In this document: positions 1 through 12,007 of the stretch, in pieces
Layout of the letters: each line of letters opens with the position of its first letter
How positions within the stretch are numbered: the stretch's first letter is position 1
Source of the DNA: Cladobotryum mycophilum
Taxonomy: Eukaryota > Ascomycota > Sordariomycetes > Hypocreales > Hypocreaceae
NCBI GenBank assembly: GCA_036429605.1
Contig: CM071589.1
Span: forward strand, 2,480,001-2,544,000
Direction of reading: 5' to 3'
Length of the DNA stretch: 64,000 bases
Translations under genes and position numbers: made by a program
The notes under the pieces: generated by a model
Told to the model about the DNA's origin: nothing
The model's input: the letters and a program-made list of their open reading frames with translations, nothing else
Databases searched by the model: none

Positions 1-633
1 GAACGCATCAATAACAACCTTTCCCTTGACTGACTGAATGGGATCGACGACGACGGCCACGGCACGTGGGGTGAGCTGTTCGAATGACTGTTGGGTGTTG
101 ATATCAACCGACGAGAGCCAGCATCCGAATCCAGGGTGAGAGTGATACCATCCGACGACGGATTCTGGTCTGTTTAGGCAAAGTAGTTAGCCAGGCAAGT
201 TCCGCGCGGGCTCGACATGTTGTCTGTTTACCTTCCCGTTTGGCGCAGCATGTCCATCATCTTTGTTTGAAATACCGGGTCGACGGCTTCGACACTAACG
301 CCCGTACCACTCTGAGGCATAGCAAACACATCCATAACCTTGACTGTGAAATCGTCCACGAACTCCCCAAGCATCAGACCCATGACTTCCATTGGCACAC
401 CAGCACGACCATGTCGAAGCATCTTCAACAACGCCAGAGAAGAGATGTATACCGTCTCGGAGTTGTCGATGAGATTGGTATTATCCTAGAGAGTTTCATG
501 TTAGCCATCATTGTGTAAATTGCAACACTTGACAGAGAGGAGAGCTATGGGCCAGAGCTAAGCTTACCGTTCCATGGGCAGCTCCTCCCAAACCCATTCC
601 ACTTCCTCCGAGCAAATTCCTGAATCGTTCCAT
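1..633 (-). CDS. RPN11: 26S proteasome regulatory subunit RPN11 (deubiquitinase), 5' part
   Basis: JAMM/MPN+ metalloprotease of the 19S lid that removes ubiquitin chains from substrates as they enter the proteasome. Three exons are visible on the minus strand: 633-568, 485-232 and 169-1. The gene runs off the left edge. The start at 633 gives an N-terminus beginning MERFRNLLGG with a Gly-rich stretch, as in fungal Rpn11. Exon 2 carries the MPN core (LKMLRHGRAGVPMEVMGLML). Exon 3 has the zinc-binding JAMM motif HSHPGFGCWLSSVD, with both His and the Asp present. Introns have GTAAGC/TAG and GTAAAC/CAG borders. The gene is divergent from RPD3 over a shared 621-nt upstream region. Identity is close to certain; only the C-terminal half is missing from the window. 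Confidence 0.97.
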
Positions 634-1254
634 GTTGCAAAGAGTGCAGATTCCCTGAAATCGAAAATGTGAGTGTGTTGAGAGTGGATATTAGGAAATA
701 ATGTTGCGAGATGTGCGACGTGATGAAGGTTGGTGACAAGGGAGCATGGGCTTGCTCGCATCAGTCAGTGACAAGTTGACGCAGCTGTTCGGCAGCCTGC
801 GATAGAGAGTAGTGATGACTAATATCACGTGTGGACTACTCTGTGGCTGAACTCCAGCCTCGAGCAAAAATGAATAAGCAGCTATGGCTGAGAAATGCAG
901 GCAAATGTTTAGCAGCTGTGGCGCCTGCAAGAAAGGAGCTTGCTATGTGGGGTACAGCTTGTCTTTAGATTAGCAGCCTTGTACTCCGTAGTCCCCGATA
1001 TTTATCCGCAGATTGTTTGGTTTAACAGGTGCCGGCCGCCTTCGCGCTTTCCTTGGTACTTCGATATTCATCGGCATCACTTATTGATCACCTTCACCTC
1101 ACTTTTTTCCCTCCCTACTTAGGCGAGCCATGCATAATTTACTGTGAGGCTGCGCCCATCCCACCCCCGCACATTTTTTCTCTTCCTCAACATCATTCAA
1201 ACCAAAATTCCCAACCATTCATTTCCCCTTACACGCCATCATTAAGCCGAAGCG
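634..1254. promoter_or_regulatory. Divergent promoter region RPN11 / RPD3
   Basis: This 621-nt region lies between two divergently transcribed housekeeping genes and must hold both promoters. A CT-rich leader precedes the RPD3 start (about 1090-1245). A GTACTCCGTA element sits at 981-990 and recurs elsewhere in the window as its reverse complement. I see no credible ORF. Confidence 0.6.
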
Positions 1255-3367
1255 ATGGGTGATAGCAGCATGGCTCAGCTTGGGTCGATGGCCCTCAATG
1301 GTTCATCGCCCAAGAAAGTCGCATACTTTTACGACTCCGACATTGGTAATTATGCCTATGTCACCGGCCATCCTATGAAGCCTCATCGAATTCGATTGGC
1401 GCATAGCTTGATCATGCAGTACAACCTCTACCAGAAGATGGAGATCTACGTAAGTGCCTTGGACATCCCCAGTATTCGACGCTTGTTCTTTTTTTTGTTT
1501 GCTAGCGATGAAGCGACGGTGACTGACACAAGGTAGCGCGCGAAACCTGCGACTCGAGGCGAGATGACTCAGTTCCACACCGATGATTACATCGACTTCC
1601 TTCAAAAGGTCACTCCAGACAACATGGACAGCTACATGCGAGAGCAGGGAAAATACAACGTTGGAGATGATTGTCCAGTTTTCGATGGCCTTTTCGAGTT
1701 TTGTGGGATCAGCGCCGGTGGCAGCATGGAGGGTGCGGCGCGTTTGAATCGCCAAAAGTGCGACATCGCCATCAACTGGGCCGGCGGCCTTCACCACGCG
1801 AAAAAGTGTGAAGCTAGTGGCTTTTGCTACGTAAATGGTAAGCCTCGCAGCTTGTCTTTTATTGAATGACGAAGCTAATGTCTGCTATCAGATATCGTTC
1901 TGGGAATCCTGGAGCTTCTGCGATTCATGAAGCGAGTGCTCTACATCGACATCGACGTCCACCACGGCGACGGCGTTGAGGAAGCGTTCTACACCACTGA
2001 CCGTGTCATGACGGTCTCATTTCACAAGTACGGTGAATATTTCCCAGGTACCGGCGAACTTCGCGACATTGGTATCGGTCAGGGAAAGAATTATTCAGTC
2101 AACTTCCCACTCCGCGACGGTATTACGGACGAATCCTACAAGTCCATTTTTGAGCCCGTCATCGAGAACGTGATGAAGTACTATCAGCCTGAGGCCGTCG
2201 TACTGCAGTGCGGTGGTGACAGTCTCTCTGGAGACCGATTGGGTGCTTTCAACCTGAGCATGGATGGGCATGCAAACTGTGTCAGCTATGTCAAGAGTTT
2301 TGGCCTCCCCACTCTTGTTCTAGGCGGTGGTGGTTATACCATGCGCAATGTTGCCCGCACATGGGCCTTCGAGACTGGTGTTCTTGTTGGCCAAGAGATG
2401 GAGCGAACTCTACCATATAACGAATATTACGAGGTAAGCCAAACCAGATTGTCATTTATGCTACAGCCCAGCTAATCCTACTTAGTACTATGCTCCAGAC
2501 TTTGAGCTGAACGTTAGATCATCAAACATGGAAAACTCCAACAGCAGAGAGTATTTGGAGAAGATCACCGCTGCTGTCGTTGATAACCTTCGTCAGACCG
2601 GGCCCGCTCCGTCTGTTCAGATGCAAGATGTGCCGCGAAAGCCGTTCGGCGGCATGACAGATGAGGAGGAGGCTGAGCTGGATGATCTAGACGAAGATGA
2701 GAACAAAGATGTTCGGATGACTCAACACCGATGGGACAAGCGCGTGGAACATGAGAACGAATTTGAGGCCAGTGATGATGACGAGATGGCCCGCGAAAAT
2801 GGTGCAACACGCCGTAATGGAAACAAGCGAACCTTTACCGATTACCGAAAGGGTGAGAAGGGAAGCAACAGCGGTAATGCAACACCAGTCAACGGCACAA
2901 GCGATTCAGTCCAAGAAGAACCAGCCGCTGAAGAGTCACATGATATCAATGACGACACTCTCGACGATGTGATACCCGCAGAACAAGGAAAGGAGCCTGC
3001 GGAGAAAGCAGAAGAACCCAAAGAGCCTGAGAAGGAAAAGATTGACGGTGATGGGGACGTGGGAATGGCCGACTCTGAGCCGGTCAAAGATGCCCCGATT
3101 AAGAAAGAGGAAGGCGAGTCTGACAAGACACCAGAGCCCACTCCTATCGAGAAGCCTTCGGAGGAGAAGCCCGTCGAGGAACCCGAGCAGGCGACAGCGG
3201 AGGAGAAAGCACCTGAAGAGGAGGCCAAGCCAACTGAAGCCAGCCCCGATAAGCCTATCGAATCATCTGAAGCAAAAGAAACGGAGGTTGAGTCTACTGA
3301 TGCAATGGAGATTGACCAGGACAAGGATGACTCCGAGACCAAGAAGGCTAGTCCAGCTGCAAACTAA
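1255..3367 (+). CDS. RPD3: Class I histone deacetylase RPD3/HDAC1
   Basis: Zinc-dependent lysine deacetylase, the catalytic subunit of Sin3-type corepressor complexes in the nucleus. Four exons: 1255-1449, 1537-1837, 1892-2433 and 2486-3367, coding 639 residues. The catalytic domain fills about residues 20-390. The charge-relay pair is in GGLHHAKK, zinc ligands are in YIDIDVHHGDG, and the LGGGGYT loop is present. After the catalytic domain comes a tail of about 220 residues rich in Glu, Lys, Pro and Asp, typical in kind for filamentous-fungal RPD3 although its sequence is poorly conserved. Introns are 87, 54 and 52 nt with GTAAG donors. The start is the first ATG of a continuous exon; a second in-frame ATG lies three codons later. 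RPD3 homologues control many fungal secondary-metabolite clusters, but nothing in the sequence ties this one specifically to the cluster 17 kb away. Confidence 0.97.
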
Positions 3368-4123
3368 GCCGTCATTGGATAATGCTTGTTTGACAAATAA
3401 GCTGGACCGACGATCATCTCTATTGCTAATGTGGCGGCAACTTCCAGGTTGGCCAGAATTGTTTCATCACTGCGGTTGGTTCGAGGCATTTGCGCTGTAG
3501 AATACAAGGAATAGGGCCCAGAGGAGTTTACGGCGTTTGAAATTGCTTAGAAGGACGCTTAACGCTTTCATATCTCTGCGGCAGGGATCTGGCTTTGTTA
3601 TTATGAGGGAGAATTGCTCTGAATTATGAAGGATACAGCCAAGGCTGATATCGAATGTTATTAGTGCTCAAGATAATTCTATTGCCATTTTTGAAACTGA
3701 CTTGCACTGTCACTGTATGACTGACTGTTCGGCGAAGACGAGTAGTCATCATGCCCCGCCCCCGCCACCGAAATTGATTGCCTCACCGAGATTCTCCCGA
3801 TTATGCAAGGCTACGACGCTACTGCAGGCCACTGTAACCCACCCCAACTTATCTCAGTTCCCCTCCAAGAAAAAAAGTTCAAAATTTGAGTCAGAGCTCT
3901 CTCTTGTCCACCACAATCCTGACTTTGTCCCATTGACGCCAGCGGAACCGCCAAAACTCTCCACGGATCAATTGATGTCGATGGAGTAGTGAAAAACCAC
4001 ACGTTACCAACGCCAGGGCTCGAGGCCTACGAGAAAAATACAAGCTATTCTATACACCACCTTAATTCTACGAACCGACAAATTCTTTCCCAATAGCTCC
4101 CCATCATCACAGAACCCGTCACC
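3368..4123. other. Intergenic region RPD3 to RPC34
   Basis: About 750 nt with the RPD3 3' region followed by the RPC34 promoter. The reading frames here are short and have no recognisable domain or plausible start context. I see no RNA gene or repeat. Confidence 0.5.
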
Positions 4124-5381
4124 ATGTCAGCGTCCACCGCGGCCGCTGGCCCTTCCAAGGGCGACGGCGATGCTGAAGTCGCCAAGCTCGGTGTCTGGAA
4201 GGAGGCGCTGTATGAACGCTGCCGAGAAGCTGGCGACATGTTCTCTCAAGACGACCTCTTGCGCTTGGACGTCATCCCAAATCGAGACCTCCTCCTCCTG
4301 GCCAGAGTCGTCCAGTCGCTCAGTGACGATAAGCTCTTTATTACCATGAGAGAGGCGTCCGGCCAGGTATTCTGGAAGTGGAGGGATAAGCAGGAAGCGC
4401 ACAAGTTAGTTTCGCCCTCTCTACTACCACCATAGGACCTCATCAGAAGGAAAGAAAACTAATGTGCGATTGCCCATTAGGTACAAGCAGTGCTCGACGG
4501 ATGAGCAAGTCATGGTATACTCGCTGATTGACGACTCCGGCGGCGACGGCATATGGACCCAGACTCTGCAAAAGCGGCTCAACATGCACGACTCGGTCCT
4601 CAAGAACGCCATCAAGCAGCTCCAGAGCAAAGGCCTCATTGCGCCGTTCAAAAATGTCGAACACCCGAACAAGAAGATGTACATCAAGGCGTCCATCCGA
4701 CCGAGCGATCGCGCGACCGGCGGGCCGTGGTATACGGACCAGGATTTGGATGAGGCCTTCATCGAGGATCTGCAGCGCGTTGTGTTTGATTTTCTCAAGA
4801 GGCAGAGCAGTTACCATAGCACACACTCTGGCGCGGCGAGAACACAGGTGCCTAAGAAGGGCGTATTAAAGGGCGGTCTAGACAAGGGCAAGAAACGAGA
4901 CGCAAGCGAAATGGAAGCCCCGAGCACTACCACCAAGCCCGTCAAGCTCCCCACAGCCGCCGCCGCCGCCCCCAAGCGAGAAGCCGCCCTCCTCCCCTTG
5001 CCCGCCGGTTACATGGGCTACCCCACCGTCCGCGACATCGCCCGCCTCCTCTCCACTAGTGGCATCACCAACAACACCATTCTCACAGAAGGCGACGTCA
5101 AGAAGCTCATCGACGTCCTCGTATGGGACAACCTCGTCGAGCCCGTCAAGGTAGCCGGTAAAGTGGGCTACCGCGTCTGTCGAATCGCCAAGCAATCCAC
5201 CGATAGCTGGGCCGGCCGGGACGATCCCTCCGGCCGCAGCGGCGGCCCCGAACTGTACATGAGCCCCTACGCCGAGGCACCCTGCGGTCGTTGCCCCGTC
5301 TTTGATCTGTGTGAGGAAGGAGGTCCGGTTGGGCCTAGCAATTGCGAATACTTTAAAAAGTGGCTAGGCAAGGAGGAATGA
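4124..5381 (+). CDS. RPC34: RNA polymerase III subunit RPC34 (RPC6/RPC39)
   Basis: Subunit of the RPC82-34-31 initiation trimer of RNA polymerase III, which contacts TFIIIB and helps open promoters of tRNA and 5S genes. Two exons, 4124-4404 and 4481-5381, code 393 residues; the single 76-nt intron splits a Lys codon (donor GTTAGT, acceptor TTAG). Winged-helix repeats cover about residues 15-160; the first holds the LLLLARVVQSL and YSLIDDSGGDGIWTQ segments. The C-terminus has four cysteines in CGRCPVFDLCEEGG and the following SNCEYF, matching the iron-sulfur-binding end known for this family. A basic, Ala-rich linker near residues 220-260 separates the halves. Assignment is strong from both the N-terminal winged helices and the Cys cluster. 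Confidence 0.95.
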
Positions 5382-5897
5382 GCACAAAGTCAAGAAAAAA
5401 GACAAAAAGAAGAAGAAATAAGGGGATATCGGCCCAAGCTTCACTTCACGCCTTAGTTGACGTGTTGAGCTTCCTACGAGCGCCGTGATTTGCATTGTTT
5501 TGGAGTTTCTGGCATTTCCTGGGTTACAAAAGGTATTAGCGTATGAAGGGTAGGGCTATCGTGTTAGCAAATCGTGAACAGATGCTCAGCTATAGGCACA
5601 TTGTAACTTCTCAAAGAGCCATTATCGCATATAATAGAAACTACCTACAAAGTAGTAATTGACACGAGAGTCTCCAAACTAGGCGCCTTTTTTGGTTTTT
5701 ACGAGGGAGTAAATAGCGAGAAGATATGGGGGAGTGTGAATAGCTTCTATCCAAATAGGGGTTCCTTTTATGACTGCCATAGTTTCTGTTTGACAACAGG
5801 GCACTAGCTAGCCCAAGAGTGGTGTAATACATCCCATTTCCACATTTTCCCGCCCGTAATTAACCGACTTGAAAGATCCAAAATTGATTGTAGAAAT
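5382..5897. other. Convergent 3' region RPC34 / cyclophilin
   Basis: These 516 nt separate the tail-to-tail RPC34 and cyclophilin genes and should contain both polyadenylation regions. A purine-rich stretch of As and Gs follows the RPC34 stop at about 5390-5425. No ORF of interest is seen. Confidence 0.5.
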
Positions 5898-6777
5898 TTA
5901 CAGAACGCCGCTGTTGGCGATGGTGGGCTTCGTGTTGTAGTTAACAGTGCCGCTCTGGCTGCCAGTGGCCTCGAGAGCCTTGACAACGAACATGGACTCG
6001 TCATCGGCAACCTCACCGAAGACGACGTGGCGGCCATCGAGCCAGCTGGTGGCGACGGTGGTAATGAAGAACTGGGAGCCGTTGCTGTTCAAGATAGTTT
6101 TAGCTACATTCCGGGGGCTGAGAAGATTGGATTCAGACATACGTGTTGGGACCAGAGTTAGCCATGGACAATAGACCGGGTCTGGTGTGAGACACTTTGA
6201 AGTTCTCATCGGCAAACTTCTCTCCGTAGATTGACTTGCCACCAGTGCCCTAACATTAACTTAGTATTTGTTCTGTAGATAGCACAAATGGACCATCCTA
6301 CGTTACCACGGGTGAAGTCACCACCCTGGAGCATGAACTGGGGGATGATTCTGTGGAAAGAAGAACCCTTGTAGCCGAAGCCGTTTTGGCCGGTAGCAAG
6401 CTCTCGGAAGTTGCGGGCAGTTTTAGGGACCTCAGCATCGTAGAGCTTGAATGTGATACGGCCGGCCTGTTCTGTAACGGGTGGGGGGAATAGATTAGCT
6501 TCAATGTCAAATATTGGATTAGAAGATAGAAAGCTTGATGTGTTTGTTGTGAAGGGGAAGAAATATGGAAGCCTCATGCTCTACTTGGAGCTCCATAGTA
6601 ATAGGACGATATGTTTGAAGAACAATTATTGACTTACGCTTGGCGGGACCGCTGAAAGAGTTGCCTACCAGGGTAGGACCTTCCCAGGTGATGTCGAAGT
6701 AACTGCATCAGGTCAGCAAATGGCAATTGCTATGCAGACGCCAGTGCGAGGTTGGACGGTACTCACACGTTAGCCAT
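5898..6777 (-). CDS. CPR1: Cyclophilin A-type peptidyl-prolyl cis-trans isomerase
   Basis: Peptidyl-prolyl isomerase of the cyclophilin family, cytosolic since no signal peptide is seen, and the expected cyclosporin A receptor. Five exons on the minus strand: 6777-6767 (only ATG GCT AAC GT), 6702-6638, 6471-6302, 6249-6143 and 6084-5898, coding 179 residues. The tiny first exon is supported by the GTGAGT donor and CAG acceptor, which restore the usual MANVYFDITW start. The active-site block FHRIIPQFMLQGGDFTRGN is intact. The SWLDGRHVVFGEV segment keeps the Trp that binds cyclosporin. The C-terminus is short, with no targeting tail. All introns have canonical borders. It is convergent with RPC34. 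Confidence 0.96.
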
Positions 6778-8371
6778 TGCTGCCGGTTTGGAGTAGAATC
6801 GTGGAGATCCGTAAGTGTAGGAAGGAAGATGTTGCGGAAGAGAAAAAGTTCTTGCGCTGGAGCAGAACAAGTTTTGGCGGGGTAGGAGGGGTCGAAACAG
6901 AGTTGATCTCATTTTGAACGCGCTGGAGGGGTAAAAATATTAGCAGTCTGATAACTGAGCCAATGGTAGATCTAAGACAGTGAAGGGAGTGGGTTTTCGG
7001 AGGGGTCCCAGTCACGTGTTGGCAGGCCAAGGAACGCGTGCTGGTGCAGGTACGTTGAACCAAAAAAAAAAAAAAAGCCTAGGCAGGTGGCAGGCATCGG
7101 AAGGGAGCTCGGTATAAGCTCTGATAAGCTCCTGCTGATAAAAAGTTGGACAGCATGTTGAGAATTGACAACACACTGGGCTCCCAAAAAGCCCAATGGC
7201 CATAGGGTAGTCGATTTCAACTCATATCTCGACTTTTATCAACAGGCCATCAGTGGTTCTGTATCCTTCATGCTCGATTTTTGCGTTTCGGATAATCAAT
7301 TGGCTGCTGTCCACGTTGGCGTGTCTGTCGTGAGACCTCGGAGAGTTGACATGACTAGGTCTCGCACTGAGCTGCAGGTGGGCCAAGTCCAGAGAGCCCC
7401 GCTTATTGGGTGGTTTGACAGGACAAACGACAAACCCTCCCGCCTTGCGGAGTTGGGCAGCCTATCATCCCATCCATACTCGGAAGAAATTGGCTGGTAT
7501 CTTTCAGACGGACTTCCAGTGTGGTGCCGAGAAAACCCGGTGTAGGGTTTGGGTCTGTGTGCAAAAGATAGTCGGTCAAAGGTGCGAGACTGCTTCGCAT
7601 CGTTCCAAGCGCTCCCCATCGACTGTTGCTGCAGCAGAGTATATCGAAGCGATGTGTTTGGGATCTTTCAGGGTGACCAGAGACGCAGGAAGATGGGTAT
7701 AAGATTGGCAGAAAATAGAATGAGACACTTACTTTGAGGCGATTTGTGGCAAATTGAAGAAAAATATTTCACGCAAACGATGACTTGGATTCAAGTGTAA
7801 ATGTACGACTGACTCGAAGTTGGGGCAACAGAATTGTCTCCTAGAGAGAAAAAGTTTGGGTGTGATGTCAGCTCAGTCTGGCGTTCCGGCCTGAACTCTA
7901 AGGTTTAAGTCGCAGGGATTTACGGAGTACAATGCATCACACAATCACACTTCAGTGTACGGAGTACATCCTGGGCCGAAGGCTGATAAGCCCATATATA
8001 TGAAAATACCTTGATAGAAGGCTTAATAAAACCATATACACCCGTGCTTCTATTTTAATTTCCATTTTTAATTTTCATGTCATTTAATTTTCTTTTGTTT
8101 TTTTTCCTTCTCAGCAAAAAGATTATCTTGCTTGAGAAAGATCACGCAGGTACGGAGTACAAGTACCCAGACTTTTAAAAATCACGTGCGCACGACTCTG
8201 TATCCCTGCCCAGTGACCTGATCGGTCCAAGTGTCCAGAGCTTACTGTGGCCAACTAAGGCGAAGCCGTCGCTGTCGTCCATCGACATTACCATCATTGC
8301 CGTGTCTAGATTTTCTAATAACTTCTTCATCTTCCTTCTCCTTGTTTTTCGTCCCACTATACTTGCTCAAA
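6778..8371. other. Intergenic region, A15 run and three TACGGAGTAC motifs
   Basis: About 1.6 kb between the divergent cyclophilin and ENT3 genes. It contains an A15 homopolymer at 7062-7076 and three exact copies of TACGGAGTAC at 7921-7930, 7958-7967 and 8151-8160. The longest open frames (126 residues and below) have no recognisable domain and overlap one another on both strands, so I do not call a gene. A T-rich stretch at 8050-8120 lies in the ENT3 promoter. Confidence 0.5.
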
Positions 8372-10034
8372 ATGGATATCAACGACTTGAAAAACACCGT
8401 CTCGAACCTGACCTTGTATGATCTCAAGGCCGGGTTCCGCAAGGCGCAAAATGGTGAGTTCGTCAGGCTGCTGACCGCTGTAGTGACCACGGTGATTGCT
8501 GACCCCGTTTGTTTATAGCTGTTATGAACTATACCGATATGGAGTCAAAGGTGCGAGAGGCAACAAATAACGAGCCATGGGGAGCATCATCGACATTGAT
8601 GCAGGAGATTGCCAATGGCACATTCAACTAGTGCGCATCTCACCTCATCAATCGGCCACCTTGGAGCGCAGCTAACAGCGAGCAGCCAAACGCTCAACGA
8701 GATTATGCCCATGATCTATCGACGATTCACAGAAAAGTCAGCCGAGGAGTGGCGCCAGATCTACAAGAGTTTACAATTGCTTGAATTCCTCATCAAGCAT
8801 GGCTCCGAACGTGTCATTGACGATGCGCGAGGACACATCACACTCTTGAAGATGTTGCGCCAGTTTCACTTTATTGATCTGAACGGCAAGGATCAGGGTG
8901 TCAACGTACGAAACCGAGCCAAGGAGCTTGCTGAGCTCCTGGGCGACGTCGACCGGATTCGATCAGAGCGAAAGAAGGCTCGAGCTTCTAAGAATAAATA
9001 TACCGGTGTTGAGGGAGGAGCGGGTTCTGGTGGCGGCTTCTCCGGCAGTGGTGGTGGTAGCGGTAGCCGCTATGGCGGGTTCGGCAGCGAAGACTACAGT
9101 GGTAGTTCTACACAGTATGGAGGTTATTCTGGGGGTGTATATGGTGATGGTGGCGGCTTTGGTGGTCAACAGTCAGGCGATTTCCGTGATTCTCAGGGAA
9201 GATCGGATAAGTTTGAAGAATACGACGAATTTGATGAGGATGAACGACCAGCTGCAGGCTCTTCTCGGCCAGCTAGAACATCTGAGCGTCCATCAGCTAA
9301 GAAGGTGACAGCAACAGCACCACCGCCCAAGAAAAAGGAACCAGAGGTGGATCTCTTTTCGTTTGACGAACCCGCTTCCTCTGCACCAGCCCCCTCCAAC
9401 GGCTCTGGCCTGGCTGCCTTGGGTGGAGTAAGCAACAGCGCGGCTGCTGCCAACGATGACGACGAGTTTGACGATTTTCAAGAGGCGGCCCCGGCAACAC
9501 AATCGGCAGCTCCATCAAATGCCTTCGCGGCTCTATCACCCCCTCCATCAACTACTCAGTTTGCCGCGCCAAAGCCTCTGTCGGCTCCTCAACAAGCCGG
9601 CCTCAGCCAGATGGTCAGCCTTTCATCCATCTCACCAATGAGCAGTTCTACAACTACACCAGCTGCTTCTGGGTCTGCGTTCAATATTCCAATTCAGCCA
9701 GCCAAGCCGGCTGGGTTTCAATCTTCTGGACCCAACTACTTTAGCACCGTCCAAGGCGCCAACATTGCTGCGTCTGGCATGGCGGGTGTACCACCTGCTG
9801 GTGTAAACACACAGGCAGCAAATAAGAAGCCTGCGGCAGCAGGTGGAGACGCTTTTGGTGCACTTTGGGGCAAGGCCAGTGTCGGTATCAAGAAGGCCAG
9901 CACACCAACATCTGGGCCAGCATTGGGCCAGCTAGCTAAAGAGAAGAGCAGTGCCAGCATTTGGGGGCTCCAGCTTCCCAAACATCGAGCGGCGGTGCTC
10001 AGGGGGATCCGGCTCCGGCGATTTGCTTGGATAA
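8372..10034 (+). CDS. ENT3: ENTH-domain clathrin adaptor, Ent3/epsinR type (3' end frame-broken)
   Basis: Adaptor that binds phosphoinositides through an N-terminal ENTH domain and recruits clathrin and gamma-ear adaptors at the Golgi and endosomes. Exons are 8372-8453, 8519-8630 and 8686 onward; introns are 65 and 55 nt. The ENTH domain covers about residues 10-150 (NYTDMESKVREATNNEPWG, LLEFLIKHGSERV, FIDLNGKDQGVNVR), closest to epsinR/Ent3 rather than endocytic epsins. A Gly/Ser-rich region and an acidic DDEFDDFQEA stretch, a likely gamma-ear ligand, follow. As written, the frame ends at 10048 in an unrelated tail. Two apparent one-base losses, in G5 runs at 9963-9967 and 10002-10006, explain this: with one more G in each run the frame would end in GDLLG at a TAA at 10032-10034, giving 514 residues. 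Both are probably sequencing errors. Confidence 0.9.
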
Positions 10035-10048
10035 GGATGGATGGTTGA

Positions 10049-11352
10049 CCGTATTGAAATGTATGGTGTGTTTAATGTTCCGGCATGTCTAAGCCATGGT
10101 GGCGGGAAGCTTTTGTGAGAAACAGAATGGATTTCTTCATGTTCGAGACCGTCGTAAAAGCAACAGCGGGTGAAGAAGCAATGGATTTCTGATGGTAGGG
10201 ATCTTTAGATAGGAGTATGGCGTACAGTGTTGAATTGAGATCCAATCGGTTCTATGCGGGTTTGATGGTGCATCACTCACTCAAGTTCCTTGCATGAGCT
10301 CCACTGTTTTGAATTATCGCATGCTGTCCAATTGCTTTGAGATTGTAACTATTTGGGACCGCCAATTCCAAGTTTTTTTGTGTGCTAGGATATGCAACCT
10401 TGCTGCAGCCTGTGATGCGGCCGTGAGTTCAAACAACCAGCTCAGCCTCCACCATGATAAACGAAGCGTACCAAGGATACAGAACAAGAAGCTCTTCGTC
10501 CAATCATCGGGAGAGTGGAGCCAGAGTCTCCGGCTGCCGGGACCGGGCGCTTAAACAGCTCCATGCATCTTGTCAAACCCGTGGAAGCGCTAAGGCAAGA
10601 CGAGAGGTGCTGCTATTGTGTTACGCCTTGTTATTGGCTGGGTTAGCGGCTGCTCATACCGAGATGGGGGGATCCTGGCAAGAGGTGTGAATATGATACC
10701 GGAAGAAAAAACAAGAAGGCAGAGAGAGGTGCAGGATCTAGAATGGACGTTTTGGTATGGTGTGAGGTTGGTGGGTGTAACGGTGAGAAAATTCTACCTG
10801 AAACATGCGCGGCTTTGTGCCTTGGATGATCCAAAATTATGTCCGTATCCGTAGACTATAGGTATGTTTTGAGTCACCTCATGAGAGTCTGGAGTCTAAT
10901 GTATAAAGAGCCATTGCCCTTCTCTTGGTTGGAACCTTTTTTTTCTTCTATCCAAACAAACACAACAAGAAAACAAAGCATCTTTTCTTCTTCTTCTCTT
11001 ATTTCCTTGTCTCTTTTGTCTCTCTCTGTCTCTCTTTTTTGGGTTTCGGTCTGGCCAAGTTCTTTGATAGAATCTTCGTCTTCATCTCTCTTTTTCCACG
11101 ATCACGACTTCAACAAACGAACAAACAAAAATAGAAAAAAAACCTTCATCTCGATTTAGATACCTTTTTATTTTTATTTTTATTCTTGCATCTCACCTTC
11201 TTCGACCTCTCTTTTTGCAATCGACTAGTTTAAAATCAGCAAACATTTCGTCCTCACCTTCTCTTCCCTTTTATTCCAAGCATCTCCCTCTTCAGACTGT
11301 GAAGAGCTCACGGCCAAAACTCTCGCTCCAGACGCCGACTCCTCCCGCCAAG
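10049..11352. other. Intergenic region with long CT-rich leader of the MARVEL gene
   Basis: About 1.3 kb without a credible gene. From about 10920 to 11350 the plus strand is a strongly pyrimidine-rich leader with T-runs and TCT repeats, the usual look of a strong fungal promoter and 5' UTR, leading into the MARVEL ORF. Short upstream open frames occur in this leader. Nothing else stands out. Confidence 0.5.
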
Positions 11353-12007
11353 ATGGGCTCTCCACCGGCTTTCGGCGCCCTTGGTGCGACGTTCACGATG
11401 ATGAGGATCTTTCAGGCTGTTTCTCTTATTACGATTATTGGTCTGACTAGCAACTTTGTGGCCGAGCTGGTCTCGGAGAGCTACTCGGCGCCCTCTGCGC
11501 TTGTTGGCACGCTGATTGTGGTGAGTTTTCTTCCAAAAAAAAACCTCCCCTAATTATAAACTGAACCGCTTTGTATCTTGGGTGCTGACATGAAAGTAGG
11601 CATGCTTGACCATGGTGTACATTGCCATCACGTACATTCTCTACTGGGACCACATGCTTCCTCTCCTCATTGCGACTGCTGCTGATGGACTCTGCTTCAT
11701 TGCCTCGACCGTCGTGGCATGTGTTGTTGGCAAGCCTGTTAGCTACCTCTCTTGCGAGAAATTCCCCAGCAAGGGGAACACGGCAACATTCATCTACTCC
11801 CTTTTTGTCAACGTCAAGAAGGTGACGGCAAACGAATATGAGTGGGTCGACCCCAGCAAGACGTCTTGCTACGAACTCAAGGCCGTCTGGGGCTTCTCCA
11901 TTGCCACGTCCATCATGTTTTTCATGTCTGCCATTACCTGCATCTGCCTCTGGAAGCGCATCAAGGGTAATGCGGACCGCCCGCAGAAGCTCAACGATTA
12001 CGAATGA
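11353..12007 (+). CDS. MARVEL-domain tetraspan membrane protein
   Basis: Four-helix membrane protein of the MARVEL type. Such proteins in fungi (Nce102 and relatives) organise plasma-membrane domains; the precise role of this one is unknown. Exons 11353-11520 and 11600-12007 give 191 residues up to a TGA at 12005-12007. Hydrophobic segments lie near residues 17-40 (MMRIFQAVSLITIIGL), 46-75, 83-105 (LLIATAADGLCFIASTVVAC) and 150-175 (SIATSIMFFMSAITCICLW). A loop with Cys residues between helices 3 and 4 is typical. The start at 11353 sits in good context (CGCCAAGATGG); an in-frame upstream ATG at 11215 lies in the CT-rich leader and is less likely. The frame stays open for 163 codons after the TGA; see the next entry. 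Confidence 0.85.

Noticed and set aside
1303..1797. 164-residue antisense ORF under RPD3
   Set aside because: It lies wholly opposite conserved RPD3 exons and crosses an intron; an effect of codon bias, not a gene.
2842..3342. 166-residue Ser-rich antisense ORF under the RPD3 tail
   Set aside because: Complement of a Glu/Lys/Pro-rich coding tail, which naturally yields a Ser-rich frame.
7165..7545. 126-residue ORF between cyclophilin and ENT3
   Set aside because: No domain, no splice or promoter support, and competing frames on the other strand.
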